DNA from: Euryarchaeota archaeon UBA10
GTDB lineage: Archaea; Thermoplasmatota; Poseidoniia; Poseidoniales; Poseidoniaceae
DNA: 21,085 bases
Direction of reading: 5' to 3'
NCBI GenBank assembly: GCA_002498185.1
Contig: DAGO01000020.1
Location: forward strand, 1 to 21,085
Shown here: in pieces, positions 1 to 8,201 of the stretch
Position numbering within the stretch: the first letter of the stretch is position 1
Layout of the letters: every line of letters starts with the position of its first letter
Program-made: the position numbers and the translations under genes
Notes under the pieces: model-generated
Seen by the model: only the letters and a program-made list of their open reading frames with translations
Told to the model about the DNA's origin: nothing
Database searches by the model: none

Positions 1-20
1 TGCCGACTCATTGAAGTCCC

Positions 21-39
21 GCCTCCCCTTCGGGGAGGC
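21..39 (+). other. GC-rich hairpin abutting the first start codon
   Basis: An 8-bp perfect stem (GCCTCCCC paired with GGGGAGGC) closes a 3-base TTC loop and ends at the base before the ATG at 40. The 3' arm contains GGGGAGG, which resembles a Shine-Dalgarno sequence but lies 1 base from the ATG and is locked in the stem. It could be the terminator of an upstream gene, a 5' structure affecting translation, or part of the preceding gene. The structure is seen; its role is not. Confidence 0.5.
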
Positions 40-1266
40 ATGGCGAGTTGCGATGTACTGGTTATCGGCGCCGGCCCAGGCGGAGGTTCTGCTGCGCTGC
101 ATTCTGCGCGTGCGGGTCTCAGCACCATGATTGTCGAGGCAGACCCGGAGGTCGGCGTTCCCGTGCACTGTGGAGAATGCTTGTCGCAGATTGCTGTTGA
201 CAATTTAGATCTGGATTTGCCAGAGGATGTCATCGCGCTTGATTGCAAGGGCATTCGCGTGATCTTTCCGGACGGAACTGCGAAGTTGTTGACCGAGAAA
301 GGATACGTCCTTGAGAAGCATAAATTCGAACAATGGTTGTGCGATGAAGCAGTCAAGAAAGGAGCGAGCTTACACCTCTCTCACAGGGTAACTTCTATGG
401 AAAGAATTTACAATAGCAAAAATGAATTTGTCAATTGGAAAATTGAAGGCCGTGGAGACGAATTTCCGATAGAATGTAAGGCAGTAATTGACGCCTCAGG
501 AGTTGCTGGAGCAGCCACAAAATTACTCGATATGGGGACTGAAGTGGAGGTCATTGCAGGCTTCCAATATGAGATGACAGAAGTCGATAATGATGGCTAT
601 CTTGATTTCTACTTGTGGCCTGAATATTCTCCACATGGTTACGTCTGGATGATTCCGAAAAAAGGCGGAAGAGCAAATGTAGGTCTTGTCACTACAGACA
701 AGAAAGGAGCAATCAAATATCTTGACAAATTTGTTGAAGATACCTATCTCAACGGAAAGGGAATTCAAAACCCAGAATGGAGGAAGCCAGGAATTAAACC
801 TCGCCCGTTCGGTGGAACTATCCCAATTTCTGGACCGAGAGAAATTACAACCGGAGACGGTTTAATCTTGGTAGGAGATGCGGCAGGCTTCACATCTCCA
901 TTGTTTGAAGGTGGTTCACACCTAGCATTGTGGTCAGGCAGAGAAGCTGCTGAAACCATTGCAGCAGCAATTTCTGCAGGAGATCTATCAGATGCAAAGA
1001 TGCAGAGATATGTCAAAGCGTGGAAGAAGCGATTCCCACCGTATCACAAGATTTTGAAGGGAAAAACATCCCTATATGATTTGAGCGATGATGAGTTATC
1101 AAACATGGCAAGATGTTTGCCAGAGGAGTTGGGCTCAATGTCGGTACTTGACAAATTGTGGATTGGATTGAAAATATTGGTCCGTCACCCGTTTTTGTAC
1201 ACTAAAGGTGTGATTAGTGTGCTACTTTCATTTGGTTATTCGAGAGCGAAGCATTTCGGATGGTGA
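40..1266 (+). CDS. Geranylgeranyl reductase family FAD protein (archaeal lipid tail saturation)
   Basis: A 408-residue FAD-dependent reductase of the geranylgeranyl reductase family. In archaea these enzymes hydrogenate the double bonds of geranylgeranyl chains on digeranylgeranylglycerophospholipids at the cytoplasmic membrane face. The N-terminal Rossmann dinucleotide motif GAGPGGGSAA is at residues 10-19 with an acidic residue (E33) ending the second strand. A CGEC motif at 44-47 sits where the family keeps a conserved cysteine. The second FAD motif GDAAG at 279-283 is followed by SPLFEGG, typical of this group. Length fits the family (about 390-450). The ATG at 40 gives the expected N-terminus, although the frame stays open to the window edge. 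The stop overlaps the GGTGA ribosome binding site of the next gene, so the two are probably co-transcribed. Plant-type chlorophyll or menaquinone reductases are relatives, but lipid reduction is the likely role in an archaeon. Confidence 0.88.
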   Translation: MASCDVLVIGAGPGGGSAALHSARAGLSTMIVEADPEVGVPVHCGECLSQIAVDNLDLDLPEDVIALDCKGIRVIFPDGTAKLLTEKGYVLEKHKFEQWLCDEAVKKGASLHLSHRVTSMERIYNSKNEFVNWKIEGRGDEFPIECKAVIDASGVAGAATKLLDMGTEVEVIAGFQYEMTEVDNDGYLDFYLWPEYSPHGYVWMIPKKGGRANVGLVTTDKKGAIKYLDKFVEDTYLNGKGIQNPEWRKPGIKPRPFGGTIPISGPREITTGDGLILVGDAAGFTSPLFEGGSHLALWSGREAAETIAAAISAGDLSDAKMQRYVKAWKKRFPPYHKILKGKTSLYDLSDDELSNMARCLPEELGSMSVLDKLWIGLKILVRHPFLYTKGVISVLLSFGYSRAKHFGW

Positions 1267-1270
1267 GTAC

Positions 1271-3577
1271 ATGGAATCTTTGCTGATGCCATTCGCTGTA
1301 TTCGTTGCAGCTTGGGTGACATTTCGGCCAGATCCAAAGTTGACATGGATTCTAGGTTTGCCATTTTTCCTATTGGCGTTCATGTTCACAATGAATTACG
1401 ATTCAATTCATCTCGTGGCTTGGTATGGCGGAGAAGAGTTACCTCTAAAGTACAGATTTGCGGCCACATGGGCTGCAAGAGAGGGTCCAATTTTGCTTTG
1501 GGTAGCATGGATGGCTCTTTTGTCAATCGTTTGGAGGAACCCATTGAAATCAGAATCCGAAGATAGGCACCTGCTCCGTCTAAGATTGATGAATGGTTTT
1601 GCATTAACTCTGTTACTAGTAGCATGGATACTACAACCCTTCAAGGCAGCAGAACAGCGTGGACCGGGCCTCAACGAGTTATTACAGACTGATTTGATGG
1701 TGATTCATCCGCCTCTAATATTCCTGGCATACTCCTTGTGCATCACACTTGCATGTATTGCAGTATCAGCTATTTTTACAAATTACAAAGGAATCAAGGA
1801 CGATTTAATCCAAGTCGCTAGACCTGCATTCTTCTTTTCAACGTTAGGAATCGGCTTAGGAGGCCTCTGGGCTTACCTGATTCTAGATTGGGGAGGATAT
1901 TGGGCTTGGGATCCTGTAGAAACCGGCTCGCTATTGCCATGGATTTGTTTGGTCATGCTGTTACATCTAAGAACGCGACCGGGCAAGACATCGGACCACA
2001 TGTGGGCTGGTGTGGCAATGGCTTGTGGCGCACTCGCACTATTCGCAACCATGGTGACTAGAGCAGGTGGAGTTTGGGCAGTTAGCGTCCATACATTCGT
2101 TGTAAACTCAGCAGGCTCACCGCCGGGCGATGTCTTCGGAAGAATCATGGTTCTGTTGTCAGATGCTAGCGGAATAGAAGTCGTGGTTTATTTTCTTGGA
2201 ATACTACAATTGCTAGGAATATTCCTTGCCTCAAGACTCGGTTTTGAGTTCTCAAAATACTGGTTGGCTTTGTTACCTGCTGTGGCGATAATTGGTATAA
2301 TTGGTGGCGGTGATGTTCTAGATGGATTCCCTCCAACCCTTTTGGTCATTTTGGGATTAGGTCCATTCGTGGAATCTGGCATTAGGTCATTGCCTGAAGG
2401 ACACGATTGGAAATGGTTCGCTTTACCAGGAATTATGGTTGGTTTACGGTTCATTCACGGTATGGTTCTGTTCGAATTACTATCGTTGCTTTTCGCATTC
2501 GGCCTAATCTTCGAAAAAGACCGATTCAAGGCATGGGGATGGGCAAGTGCAGGCGTGATGCTATTCTTGTCTGCATCATGGTCTGGAATGTTAGACATCG
2601 TGATATGTGCTATAGGCATGACCGCATTTGTAGCACCTTGGTTCTTCGCCGAGGAGAATAAAGATTCTAAGTTCTCATTCATGGAGAGAAGCACTCAGCA
2701 AAGGTTGGTGTTGTGGGCGCCTGTTGTGGTTGTAGGATTGTATTTGATTTTGACATTGGTAATATTGATTTCAAGTATCGATTCAATTCAATTTGCAGCA
2801 CACGAATTGTATGGAGCACCATTCCTAGCAGCAATTATGCTTTCATTCACTGCTTGGAGCATAAGGGATAGACCACAGAGAGTATTCTATCTCATGGCTT
2901 CAACTCCTTTGATTCTAGTTCTAGCTTGGTTGTTTGGAGATTCTCTAGGTTACGATTCAACGGACATTCTTGGCGCATCATTGAATCGAGGTCAAATCGG
3001 TATCGTCGTATTGATTCCCGCACTTCTGGCTTTACCTGCTACAATTTCTCTAGCGAAGGAAAACTTCGGCAAACGTGAGATATCATTTTTCGCTCACCTA
3101 ATCCACTTAGGATTGGTTCTGTTGGTGATTGGGCATGTTATGAGTACAACGATTATCGATAGAGGTACGTTTTCACACTCTGTCACTATGATCAAGGATG
3201 AGAGAGTTGAATGGGAAGGCTACGAGTTCGAATTCACAGAGGTAGTAACTCAAACTGATGGGCTCGAGGTAGGGGATGGATATCTTGGAGCTGTAATCAA
3301 TGTCTATGAAGATGGAGAATTAATCGAAACTGTAGAGCCAGGAGTACTCAGATTCGATACCCGCTCGCGTTCCGAAGTCGACCGTGTAAGTATGTGGCAT
3401 GGGGACTTGGTTTTGATAATGGACGGTACTCAAGCACGTTCATTGATGGAAGGCAGTGACTTGGTTAGAATAATGGTATACGATTTGCCAGGAATCCACC
3501 TCGTGTGGGGTGGATGGGCGTTGATGCTGTTGTCAAGTCTTGCCATTTGGATGCCCCGAAGCGACCCAACTGATTGA
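1271..3577 (+). CDS. ccmF: CcmF/CcsA-family cytochrome c haem lyase
   Basis: A 768-residue polytopic membrane protein of the haem-handling CcmF/CcsA/NrfE family, which ligates haem to apocytochrome c outside the membrane. The WWD signature is visible as WGGYWAWDPVE at about residues 207-217. Upstream are the CcmF-like segment WAAREGPILLW and HPPLIF near 145. His274 (SVHTF) and His609/His612 in AHLIHLG lie where CcmF keeps haem-ligand histidines. A soluble C-terminal beta segment with a final TM helix is typical of CcmF. At 768 residues it exceeds bacterial CcmF (about 650) and has extra hydrophobic helices between about 310 and 530. The start at 1271 is preferred over an upstream in-frame ATG because GGTGA at 1262-1266 precedes it and the upstream start would overlap the reductase. 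No other ccm gene is in the window. Confidence 0.85.
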   Translation: MESLLMPFAVFVAAWVTFRPDPKLTWILGLPFFLLAFMFTMNYDSIHLVAWYGGEELPLKYRFAATWAAREGPILLWVAWMALLSIVWRNPLKSESEDRHLLRLRLMNGFALTLLLVAWILQPFKAAEQRGPGLNELLQTDLMVIHPPLIFLAYSLCITLACIAVSAIFTNYKGIKDDLIQVARPAFFFSTLGIGLGGLWAYLILDWGGYWAWDPVETGSLLPWICLVMLLHLRTRPGKTSDHMWAGVAMACGALALFATMVTRAGGVWAVSVHTFVVNSAGSPPGDVFGRIMVLLSDASGIEVVVYFLGILQLLGIFLASRLGFEFSKYWLALLPAVAIIGIIGGGDVLDGFPPTLLVILGLGPFVESGIRSLPEGHDWKWFALPGIMVGLRFIHGMVLFELLSLLFAFGLIFEKDRFKAWGWASAGVMLFLSASWSGMLDIVICAIGMTAFVAPWFFAEENKDSKFSFMERSTQQRLVLWAPVVVVGLYLILTLVILISSIDSIQFAAHELYGAPFLAAIMLSFTAWSIRDRPQRVFYLMASTPLILVLAWLFGDSLGYDSTDILGASLNRGQIGIVVLIPALLALPATISLAKENFGKREISFFAHLIHLGLVLLVIGHVMSTTIIDRGTFSHSVTMIKDERVEWEGYEFEFTEVVTQTDGLEVGDGYLGAVINVYEDGELIETVEPGVLRFDTRSRSEVDRVSMWHGDLVLIMDGTQARSLMEGSDLVRIMVYDLPGIHLVWGGWALMLLSSLAIWMPRSDPTD

Positions 3578-3602
3578 AATAGGGATGGTTGGTCGCCGAA
3601 AT

Positions 3603-3617
3603 GCCCCCGTAGGGGGC
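3603..3617 (+). other. GC-rich hairpin in the FKBP 5' leader
   Basis: A 6-bp perfect stem (GCCCCC/GGGGGC) with a GTA loop lies 25 bases past the ccmF stop and 3 bases before the AGGTGA ribosome binding site of the next gene. It could terminate the upstream transcript or modulate translation. It resembles the hairpin at 21-39. No oligo-T tract follows, so a classical archaeal U-tract terminator is not supported. Confidence 0.45.
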
Positions 3618-3620
3618 GAT

Positions 3621-3626
3621 AGGTGA
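3621..3626 (+). promoter_or_regulatory. Ribosome binding site of FKBP gene
   Basis: AGGTGA, complementary to the usual archaeal 16S 3' end, lies 6 bases before the ATG at 3633 and supports that start. Confidence 0.7.
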
Positions 3627-3632
3627 ATAACC

Positions 3633-4346
3633 ATGGAAGAAGGAACCATTGTCCACGTCGATTACGACCTGTATAACGCAGACTCCGGCGATTTGATTGA
3701 AACTACTAGAGAAGAAGTCGCAAAGGAGCATGATATGCACCAAGAGGGTAGAACCTACACTCCTCTAGTCTGCGTAGTTGGTGCAGGAAATCTGATTTCT
3801 GGATTCGAAGACAGCCTTTTGGAAGCTGAAGCAGACAAGGATATCTCTCTCGAGATTGCACCTGCAGACGCTTACGGAGAAAAGGATCCAGACCAAATTG
3901 AGACCATCTCAATCGACAAACTACTACGCCACGTACGTGACCCTAAGTCCCTATACATCGGAGGTCCAGTAACTGTTGAAGGCCGCCAAGGAATCCTTTC
4001 CTATCTAGCAGCAGGACGTGCTAGAATCGATTACAACCACCCTATGGCTGGTCGCACTCTGAAGTATGATTACAAGATCGTCAAGGTTGTCGAAGGCAAG
4101 GAAGAGAAAGTTGCAGCACTTCTTGAGGCAAACACTGGCCAAGAAGGGTTCGAGGTTTCATTCGATGGAGACGACATTTCAATCGTCGTCCCTCAAACAA
4201 TGCTATTCGACCCTAACGCAGCAATGCAGAAGTTCCGCTTAGTTACCGTTCTACGTGATGCTGTTGAAGCAGGTAAGGTTTCATTCGTTGAAGTCCACGA
4301 ACCTCGTGTGGCTGCAGAAGATGATGCAGGTAGCGAAGAAGAGTGA
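3633..4346 (+). CDS. FKBP-type peptidyl-prolyl isomerase, archaeal long (two-domain) form
   Basis: A 237-residue FKBP/SlyD-type prolyl isomerase and chaperone. The N-terminus (GTIVHVDYDL) and the segment LISGFEDSLLEAEADKD match the FKBP core, where the family reads V-P-G-F-E-x-A-L. PADAYGEKDP and NHPMAGRTLKYDYKIVKV complete the half-domains flanking an insert-in-flap chaperone region (roughly 85-135). Residues of about 150-225 form an extra C-terminal domain, as in the 26-kDa class of archaeal FKBPs. The acidic tail ends in EEDDAGSEEE-like composition (AAEDDAGSEEE). No signal peptide or TM segment is visible, so it is cytoplasmic. It follows ccmF by 55 bases and may share or have its own transcript. 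Its likely job is general protein folding. Confidence 0.88.
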   Translation: MEEGTIVHVDYDLYNADSGDLIETTREEVAKEHDMHQEGRTYTPLVCVVGAGNLISGFEDSLLEAEADKDISLEIAPADAYGEKDPDQIETISIDKLLRHVRDPKSLYIGGPVTVEGRQGILSYLAAGRARIDYNHPMAGRTLKYDYKIVKVVEGKEEKVAALLEANTGQEGFEVSFDGDDISIVVPQTMLFDPNAAMQKFRLVTVLRDAVEAGKVSFVEVHEPRVAAEDDAGSEEE

Positions 4347-4388
4347 GAACTACGCAATCCTCATCACCCTTGACGGCGTGAGATAACC

Positions 4389-5666
4389 ATGGAAGACACA
4401 GAATTCTCCAAAGGAGAGAGGATTCTACTTTCCCTATTCGGCCTGATTTCCCTTGTTATTGTTGGTGGACTAATTTTTGCTCCAGAAATATTCTGGGAGG
4501 ATTTTGTCAAAGTCTACATCTGGGACCCAATTGCGAAGGATGCTGGAGAGACTGGAGATGCAGGGTATTCTGAAGTGAACACGATTGTGTATATTCTAAC
4601 AATGATTGCTGCAGTCATTGTATTCCAGGCTTTGTTCAGGAAGTGGCAATTACCGGTAGATGACCGAATGGTATGGGCATTAATCGCATGGGTTGCTTTG
4701 GCTCCAGTATTCAGAGTAATGGAAGATGCAGATTATTTCAAAGAGGGTGTAGATGTCTTATTCATCTCTCCTCTGATTCACATACACTTGGCTGCTTGGC
4801 TGATTATCTCAGCATTCATCGGCCATATCGGTAAGAAAAACGAGTTGTCGATGTTGGCAATGTTGCTTGTAGCATACATCGCTTTCACTGGCTTACTAGT
4901 TCTGCCTAGCGTGCACGTGCACGACACAGGTACTTTCTGGATTCTAGGTGGTTCTTTCGCAGGCGCAGTAATGATTGCTGTTGTAATTCACAACACCTGG
5001 GATTGGGAAGCAATACCTCGCGCTATGCTCGCATTTGCAATCGGACTGATCACAATGGGCTTAGGCCACTGGGCGCAACTAGCTTCTACACCATGGGTCC
5101 AGGATAGCGGATTATTGCCCCGTGATAATGACATTCTATGGCCAGTTCTGGTAGTGGTTGTGATTCCATTCATCATCACCTGGGCGGTTTGGCGCCAAGG
5201 AACTGAAGATTTGGCTCAATTACGTCTAACAGGCAACGATGTCGGATTGATTCCAGATGGGATGACATTGGACGAATGGGAGAGCGAGGACCGATCTAGC
5301 CATCCGGTAGAGATACTGTCTCCTAAGGGAATACTTGCGACCCCAATGGTTGCTGGAATGCTATTCGGCCAATTGTGTGATGGCTTAGCTACCATGGTTG
5401 GTATCGATTGGTTCGGTTATTCAGAGAAGCATCCGCTTTCAGATGCAGTTATTCAGTTTGGTAACGGATTCGGAATACTAGGCGAAGGCGCATGGCTATT
5501 CTTCTTGGTCAAAGCTGCTCTTGCAACCCTAATCATCTGGATGTTCTCACAACTTAGAATCGAGTCAAGGCAACAACATTTACGAGTGCTAATTGTACTT
5601 GCAGTCATGATTGTAGGAATGGCTCCAGGATTGCGGGATATTGGAAGATTAATCCTTGGTGTGTAA
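4389..5666 (+). CDS. DUF63 family archaeal membrane protein
   Basis: A 425-residue integral membrane protein with about ten or eleven hydrophobic helices. It matches archaeal DUF63, whose function is unknown. The family-like features are VNTIVYILTM early on, the segment APVFRVMEDADYF (family pattern R-V-x-E-D-A), SPLIHIHLAAW, and near the C-terminus a D-x-x-A-T motif (DGLATMVGIDWFGYSEKHPL) with a conserved G-Y-x-E-x-H. The polar conserved residues D, E and H inside membrane segments suggest a buried functional site. A loop at about 285-320 is hydrophilic. The start at 4389 follows a weak GGCGTGA. It is 42 bases downstream of the FKBP gene, same strand. I recognise the family but do not assign a reaction. 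Confidence 0.75.
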   Translation: MEDTEFSKGERILLSLFGLISLVIVGGLIFAPEIFWEDFVKVYIWDPIAKDAGETGDAGYSEVNTIVYILTMIAAVIVFQALFRKWQLPVDDRMVWALIAWVALAPVFRVMEDADYFKEGVDVLFISPLIHIHLAAWLIISAFIGHIGKKNELSMLAMLLVAYIAFTGLLVLPSVHVHDTGTFWILGGSFAGAVMIAVVIHNTWDWEAIPRAMLAFAIGLITMGLGHWAQLASTPWVQDSGLLPRDNDILWPVLVVVVIPFIITWAVWRQGTEDLAQLRLTGNDVGLIPDGMTLDEWESEDRSSHPVEILSPKGILATPMVAGMLFGQLCDGLATMVGIDWFGYSEKHPLSDAVIQFGNGFGILGEGAWLFFLVKAALATLIIWMFSQLRIESRQQHLRVLIVLAVMIVGMAPGLRDIGRLILGV

Positions 5667-5714
5667 GCGGTTGATTCAAGTCGCAATCGACCTTCGGCGA
5701 ATAGAGGGGAAGAC

Positions 5715-7325
5715 ATGGATAGGCTACCAACTCGTGTAAATCGTGTCGACCCGGACTACCAAAAACGTCGCACTCACAATCTAGAGTTGATTGAAACCTT
5801 GCGGCAGCGCTTGGATGTAGTCAATCAAGGGGGCGGTGGAAAATATGTCGAAAGACATCGAAGCCGTGGTAAATTATTGGCTCGTGAAAGGATTGAGAAA
5901 ATCATCGACCCTGGGACCGCATTCATGGAGTTGTCACCACTTGCGGCATTCGAATTATACGATGGTAAAGCAAGCAGTGCAGGTATTGTAACCGGGGTCG
6001 GTTTAGTTCACGGAAGAGAATGCCTTTTCGTAGCAAATGATGCTACTGTCAAAGGTGGCTCATACTACCCAATGACTGTAAAGAAGCACATTAGAGCACA
6101 AACGGTTGCTCATGAAAACAATCTACCTTGTATCTATCTTGTAGATTCTGGCGGTGCTTTCCTTCCAATGCAGGATGAAGTATTCCCTGACATTGGTCAC
6201 TTCGGACGAATATTCAGAAATCAAGCAAAAATGTCTGGAGACGGCATCCCACAAGTTGCAGCAGTTCTAGGAAGTTGTACTGCGGGTGGAGCGTATGTTC
6301 CAGCGATGAGTGACGAATCCATCATTGTCAAAGGAAATGGAACTATTTTCCTAGCAGGCCCTCCACTAGTCAAAGCGGCAACCGGCGAAGAAGTCACAGC
6401 TGAAGAACTCGGTGGAGCAGATGTACACACATCCCAAAGCGGGGTTGCCGACCACTTTGCAGAAGATGAATCGGAAGCTCTGAGGATGGTGCGCAATGTT
6501 GTTGAGAATCTTGGTTCTAGAGAACTCGCTCCATTTGAACGAATTGATGCTGAGGAGCCTTTTTACGATCCAGACGAACTTCTAGGGCTCATTCCTTCAG
6601 ATAACCGCACTCCAGTGGACGTCAAGGAAATCATTGCAAGAATCGTTGACGGTAGCCGTTTCCACGAGTTCAAGTCGAGATACGGGCAGACACTGATTTG
6701 CGGATTTGCTCACATTCATGGGTACAAGGTTGGAATCGTAGCTAACAACGGTATTCTATTCTCAGAATCATCTTTGAAAGGCGCACACTTCGTTGAATTG
6801 TGTGGTCAGAGAGGAATTCCGCTAATCTTCTTGCAGAACATTACCGGTTTCATGGTCGGAAAGGCGTATGAGGCTGGCGGCATAGCCAAAGATGGAGCCA
6901 AGCTGGTTACAGCAGTATCTTGTGTGAATGTTCCAAAGTTCACAATAATCGTTGGCGGCTCTCACGGTGCAGGAAATTACGGAATGTGCGGAAGAGCATA
7001 TGACCCCAGGTTCTTGTTCATGTGGCCAAATAGCCGAATTTCAGTTATGGGTGGTCCACAAGCTGCAGATGTTCTCACAACAGTCAAGCAAGACCAGAGG
7101 GCAAGAGAAGGACAAGAGCCGATGGAAGGCGAAGAGTTGGAAGCGTTCCGTGCTCCAATCCTCGAGAAGTATGAGACTGAAGGTAGTCCTTATTATTCAA
7201 CAGCGAGACTCTGGGATGATGGAATTATTGACCCTAGAGACACACGTGACATCCTTGGATTGTGCATAGCCGCAAGTCAAAATGCTAAGTTGCCAGACGA
7301 CCGATTTGGCGTCTTTAGAATGTAA
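5715..7325 (+). CDS. liuB: Methylcrotonyl-CoA carboxylase beta (carboxyltransferase) subunit
   Basis: A 536-residue biotin-dependent carboxyltransferase, full length for the family. It moves carboxyl from carboxybiotin to an acyl-CoA; the pattern points to 3-methylcrotonyl-CoA, a leucine breakdown intermediate. Two crotonase-like halves are visible: the acyl-CoA half with GSCTAGGAYVPAMSDES (186-202) and the carboxybiotin half with GGSHGAGNYGMCGRAY (414-429) followed by FLFMWPNSRISVMGG. These read like MccB rather than propionyl-CoA carboxylase PccB, which has a different glycine-rich second motif. The N-terminal YVERHRSRGKLLARERI is also family typical. The ATG at 5715 follows GAGGGG with 5 spacer bases. 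It heads a four-gene run in the order beta, hydratase, biotin carboxylase, carrier, mirroring liuB-liuC-liuD. Geranyl-CoA carboxylase (atu type) is a related alternative. Confidence 0.85.
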   Translation: MDRLPTRVNRVDPDYQKRRTHNLELIETLRQRLDVVNQGGGGKYVERHRSRGKLLARERIEKIIDPGTAFMELSPLAAFELYDGKASSAGIVTGVGLVHGRECLFVANDATVKGGSYYPMTVKKHIRAQTVAHENNLPCIYLVDSGGAFLPMQDEVFPDIGHFGRIFRNQAKMSGDGIPQVAAVLGSCTAGGAYVPAMSDESIIVKGNGTIFLAGPPLVKAATGEEVTAEELGGADVHTSQSGVADHFAEDESEALRMVRNVVENLGSRELAPFERIDAEEPFYDPDELLGLIPSDNRTPVDVKEIIARIVDGSRFHEFKSRYGQTLICGFAHIHGYKVGIVANNGILFSESSLKGAHFVELCGQRGIPLIFLQNITGFMVGKAYEAGGIAKDGAKLVTAVSCVNVPKFTIIVGGSHGAGNYGMCGRAYDPRFLFMWPNSRISVMGGPQAADVLTTVKQDQRAREGQEPMEGEELEAFRAPILEKYETEGSPYYSTARLWDDGIIDPRDTRDILGLCIAASQNAKLPDDRFGVFRM

Positions 7326-7347
7326 TTGAAAAATTGATTTTTGCAAT
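7325..7347 (+). other. AT-rich hairpin between liuB and liuC
   Basis: ATTGAAAAA pairs with TTTTTgCAAT (one bulged G) around a TTGA loop, beginning in the liuB stop codon and ending just before the GGAG ribosome binding site of the next gene. With its T-run it could be a partial terminator or an mRNA processing site that sets subunit ratios. The structure is weak because it is AT-rich. Confidence 0.3.
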
Positions 7348-7360
7348 TGGAGAATTAAAC

Positions 7361-8197
7361 ATGAACAATCAACCCACAACTTCACTTATCCAATTGGAAA
7401 CCGATGGCTGCATAGCAAGGGTTTCATTGGCTAGACCCGACAAATATAATGCATTGAATGTTCAGATGATTACGGAGCTAATCGAGGTGTTTTCTTGGAC
7501 AGCAGAGAACTCTGTTGGAGTAACTGGAAAACTCACTTCTGAAGATGGTACACCATACTTCAGAGTCCTAGTATTGTCTGGAGAAGGCAAGCATTTCTGC
7601 GCTGGAGCAGACATCAACATGATGCGAGATGCTGGTGCGAATACACCTGAAGAGAATAGAAGAGATTCTGAGAGACTCGATTCCTTATTCAACGGCCTTT
7701 GGTCTCATCCATGCTTCACAATCGGTAAGATTCAGGGAGTTGCCTTAGGCGGCGGTGCAGGGTTGATTGCATGCTTAGACCACGTAATCTGTGATTCGAG
7801 AGTTAAGATTGCATTATCAGAAGGAAAGTTGGGTATCCTACCTGCAGTAATTGGGCCATATGTCTACAGGAGAATGGGCAGTGCTAATTTCCGCCGCCAT
7901 GCAATGTTAGCCGGCAGAATGGATACAACCGAAGCGCTTCGTATCGGAATGATTGACAGCGTAGATGATTCATTAGACGAATCTGCAGTCATTTCTGAAG
8001 TTCTATCCACCGGGCCTTGTGCAGTTACTGCGGCTAAGGAATTGACACTTGGATTCGATAGATGGAGCGGCGATGATGAATCGCTCCGCTTGTGGACACT
8101 CGACTTTACTAGCAGAATGCGTGGTAGCGAAGAAGGACAAGAAGGCTTGACCTCATTCTTGGAAAAGCGAAGTGCTAACTGGAAATCTGAGGAGTGA
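7361..8197 (+). CDS. liuC: Enoyl-CoA hydratase/isomerase family, probable methylglutaconyl-CoA hydratase
   Basis: A 278-residue crotonase-fold enzyme, proposed to hydrate 3-methylglutaconyl-CoA to HMG-CoA, the step after methylcrotonyl-CoA carboxylation. The oxyanion-hole segment FCAGADI is at 79-85, and ALGGGAGL at 128-135 is followed by ALSEGKLGILPAVIGPYV. The first catalytic Glu of classical crotonase is Gly here (G134), while the second is kept (E154). LSE-x-K/R-LG-x-x-PAVI-x-P-Y-V resembles bacterial LiuC/AtuE proteins, which supports the assignment along with its place between the two carboxylase subunits. Residues 54-65 form an insertion before the first core strand. The ATG at 7361 is chosen over an upstream TTG because GGAG at 7349-7352 sits 8 bases before it and the N-terminus then fits. 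The isohexenylglutaconyl-CoA hydratase role (atu) remains possible. Confidence 0.75.
   Translation: MNNQPTTSLIQLETDGCIARVSLARPDKYNALNVQMITELIEVFSWTAENSVGVTGKLTSEDGTPYFRVLVLSGEGKHFCAGADINMMRDAGANTPEENRRDSERLDSLFNGLWSHPCFTIGKIQGVALGGGAGLIACLDHVICDSRVKIALSEGKLGILPAVIGPYVYRRMGSANFRRHAMLAGRMDTTEALRIGMIDSVDDSLDESAVISEVLSTGPCAVTAAKELTLGFDRWSGDDESLRLWTLDFTSRMRGSEEGQEGLTSFLEKRSANWKSEE
8189..8194 (+). promoter_or_regulatory. Ribosome binding site deciding the biotin carboxylase start
   Basis: GAGGAG inside the last codons of the hydratase gene lies 7 bases before the ATG at 8202. It favours that ATG over the in-frame upstream codon at 8172, which lies inside the preceding gene. Confidence 0.7.
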
Positions 8198-8201
8198 TTC
8201 G

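Noticed and set aside
5715..7325. Propionyl-CoA carboxylase beta subunit
   Set aside because: The second-half motifs GAGNYGMCGRAY and FMWPNSRISVMGG are those of methylcrotonyl/geranyl-type transferases rather than the propionyl type.
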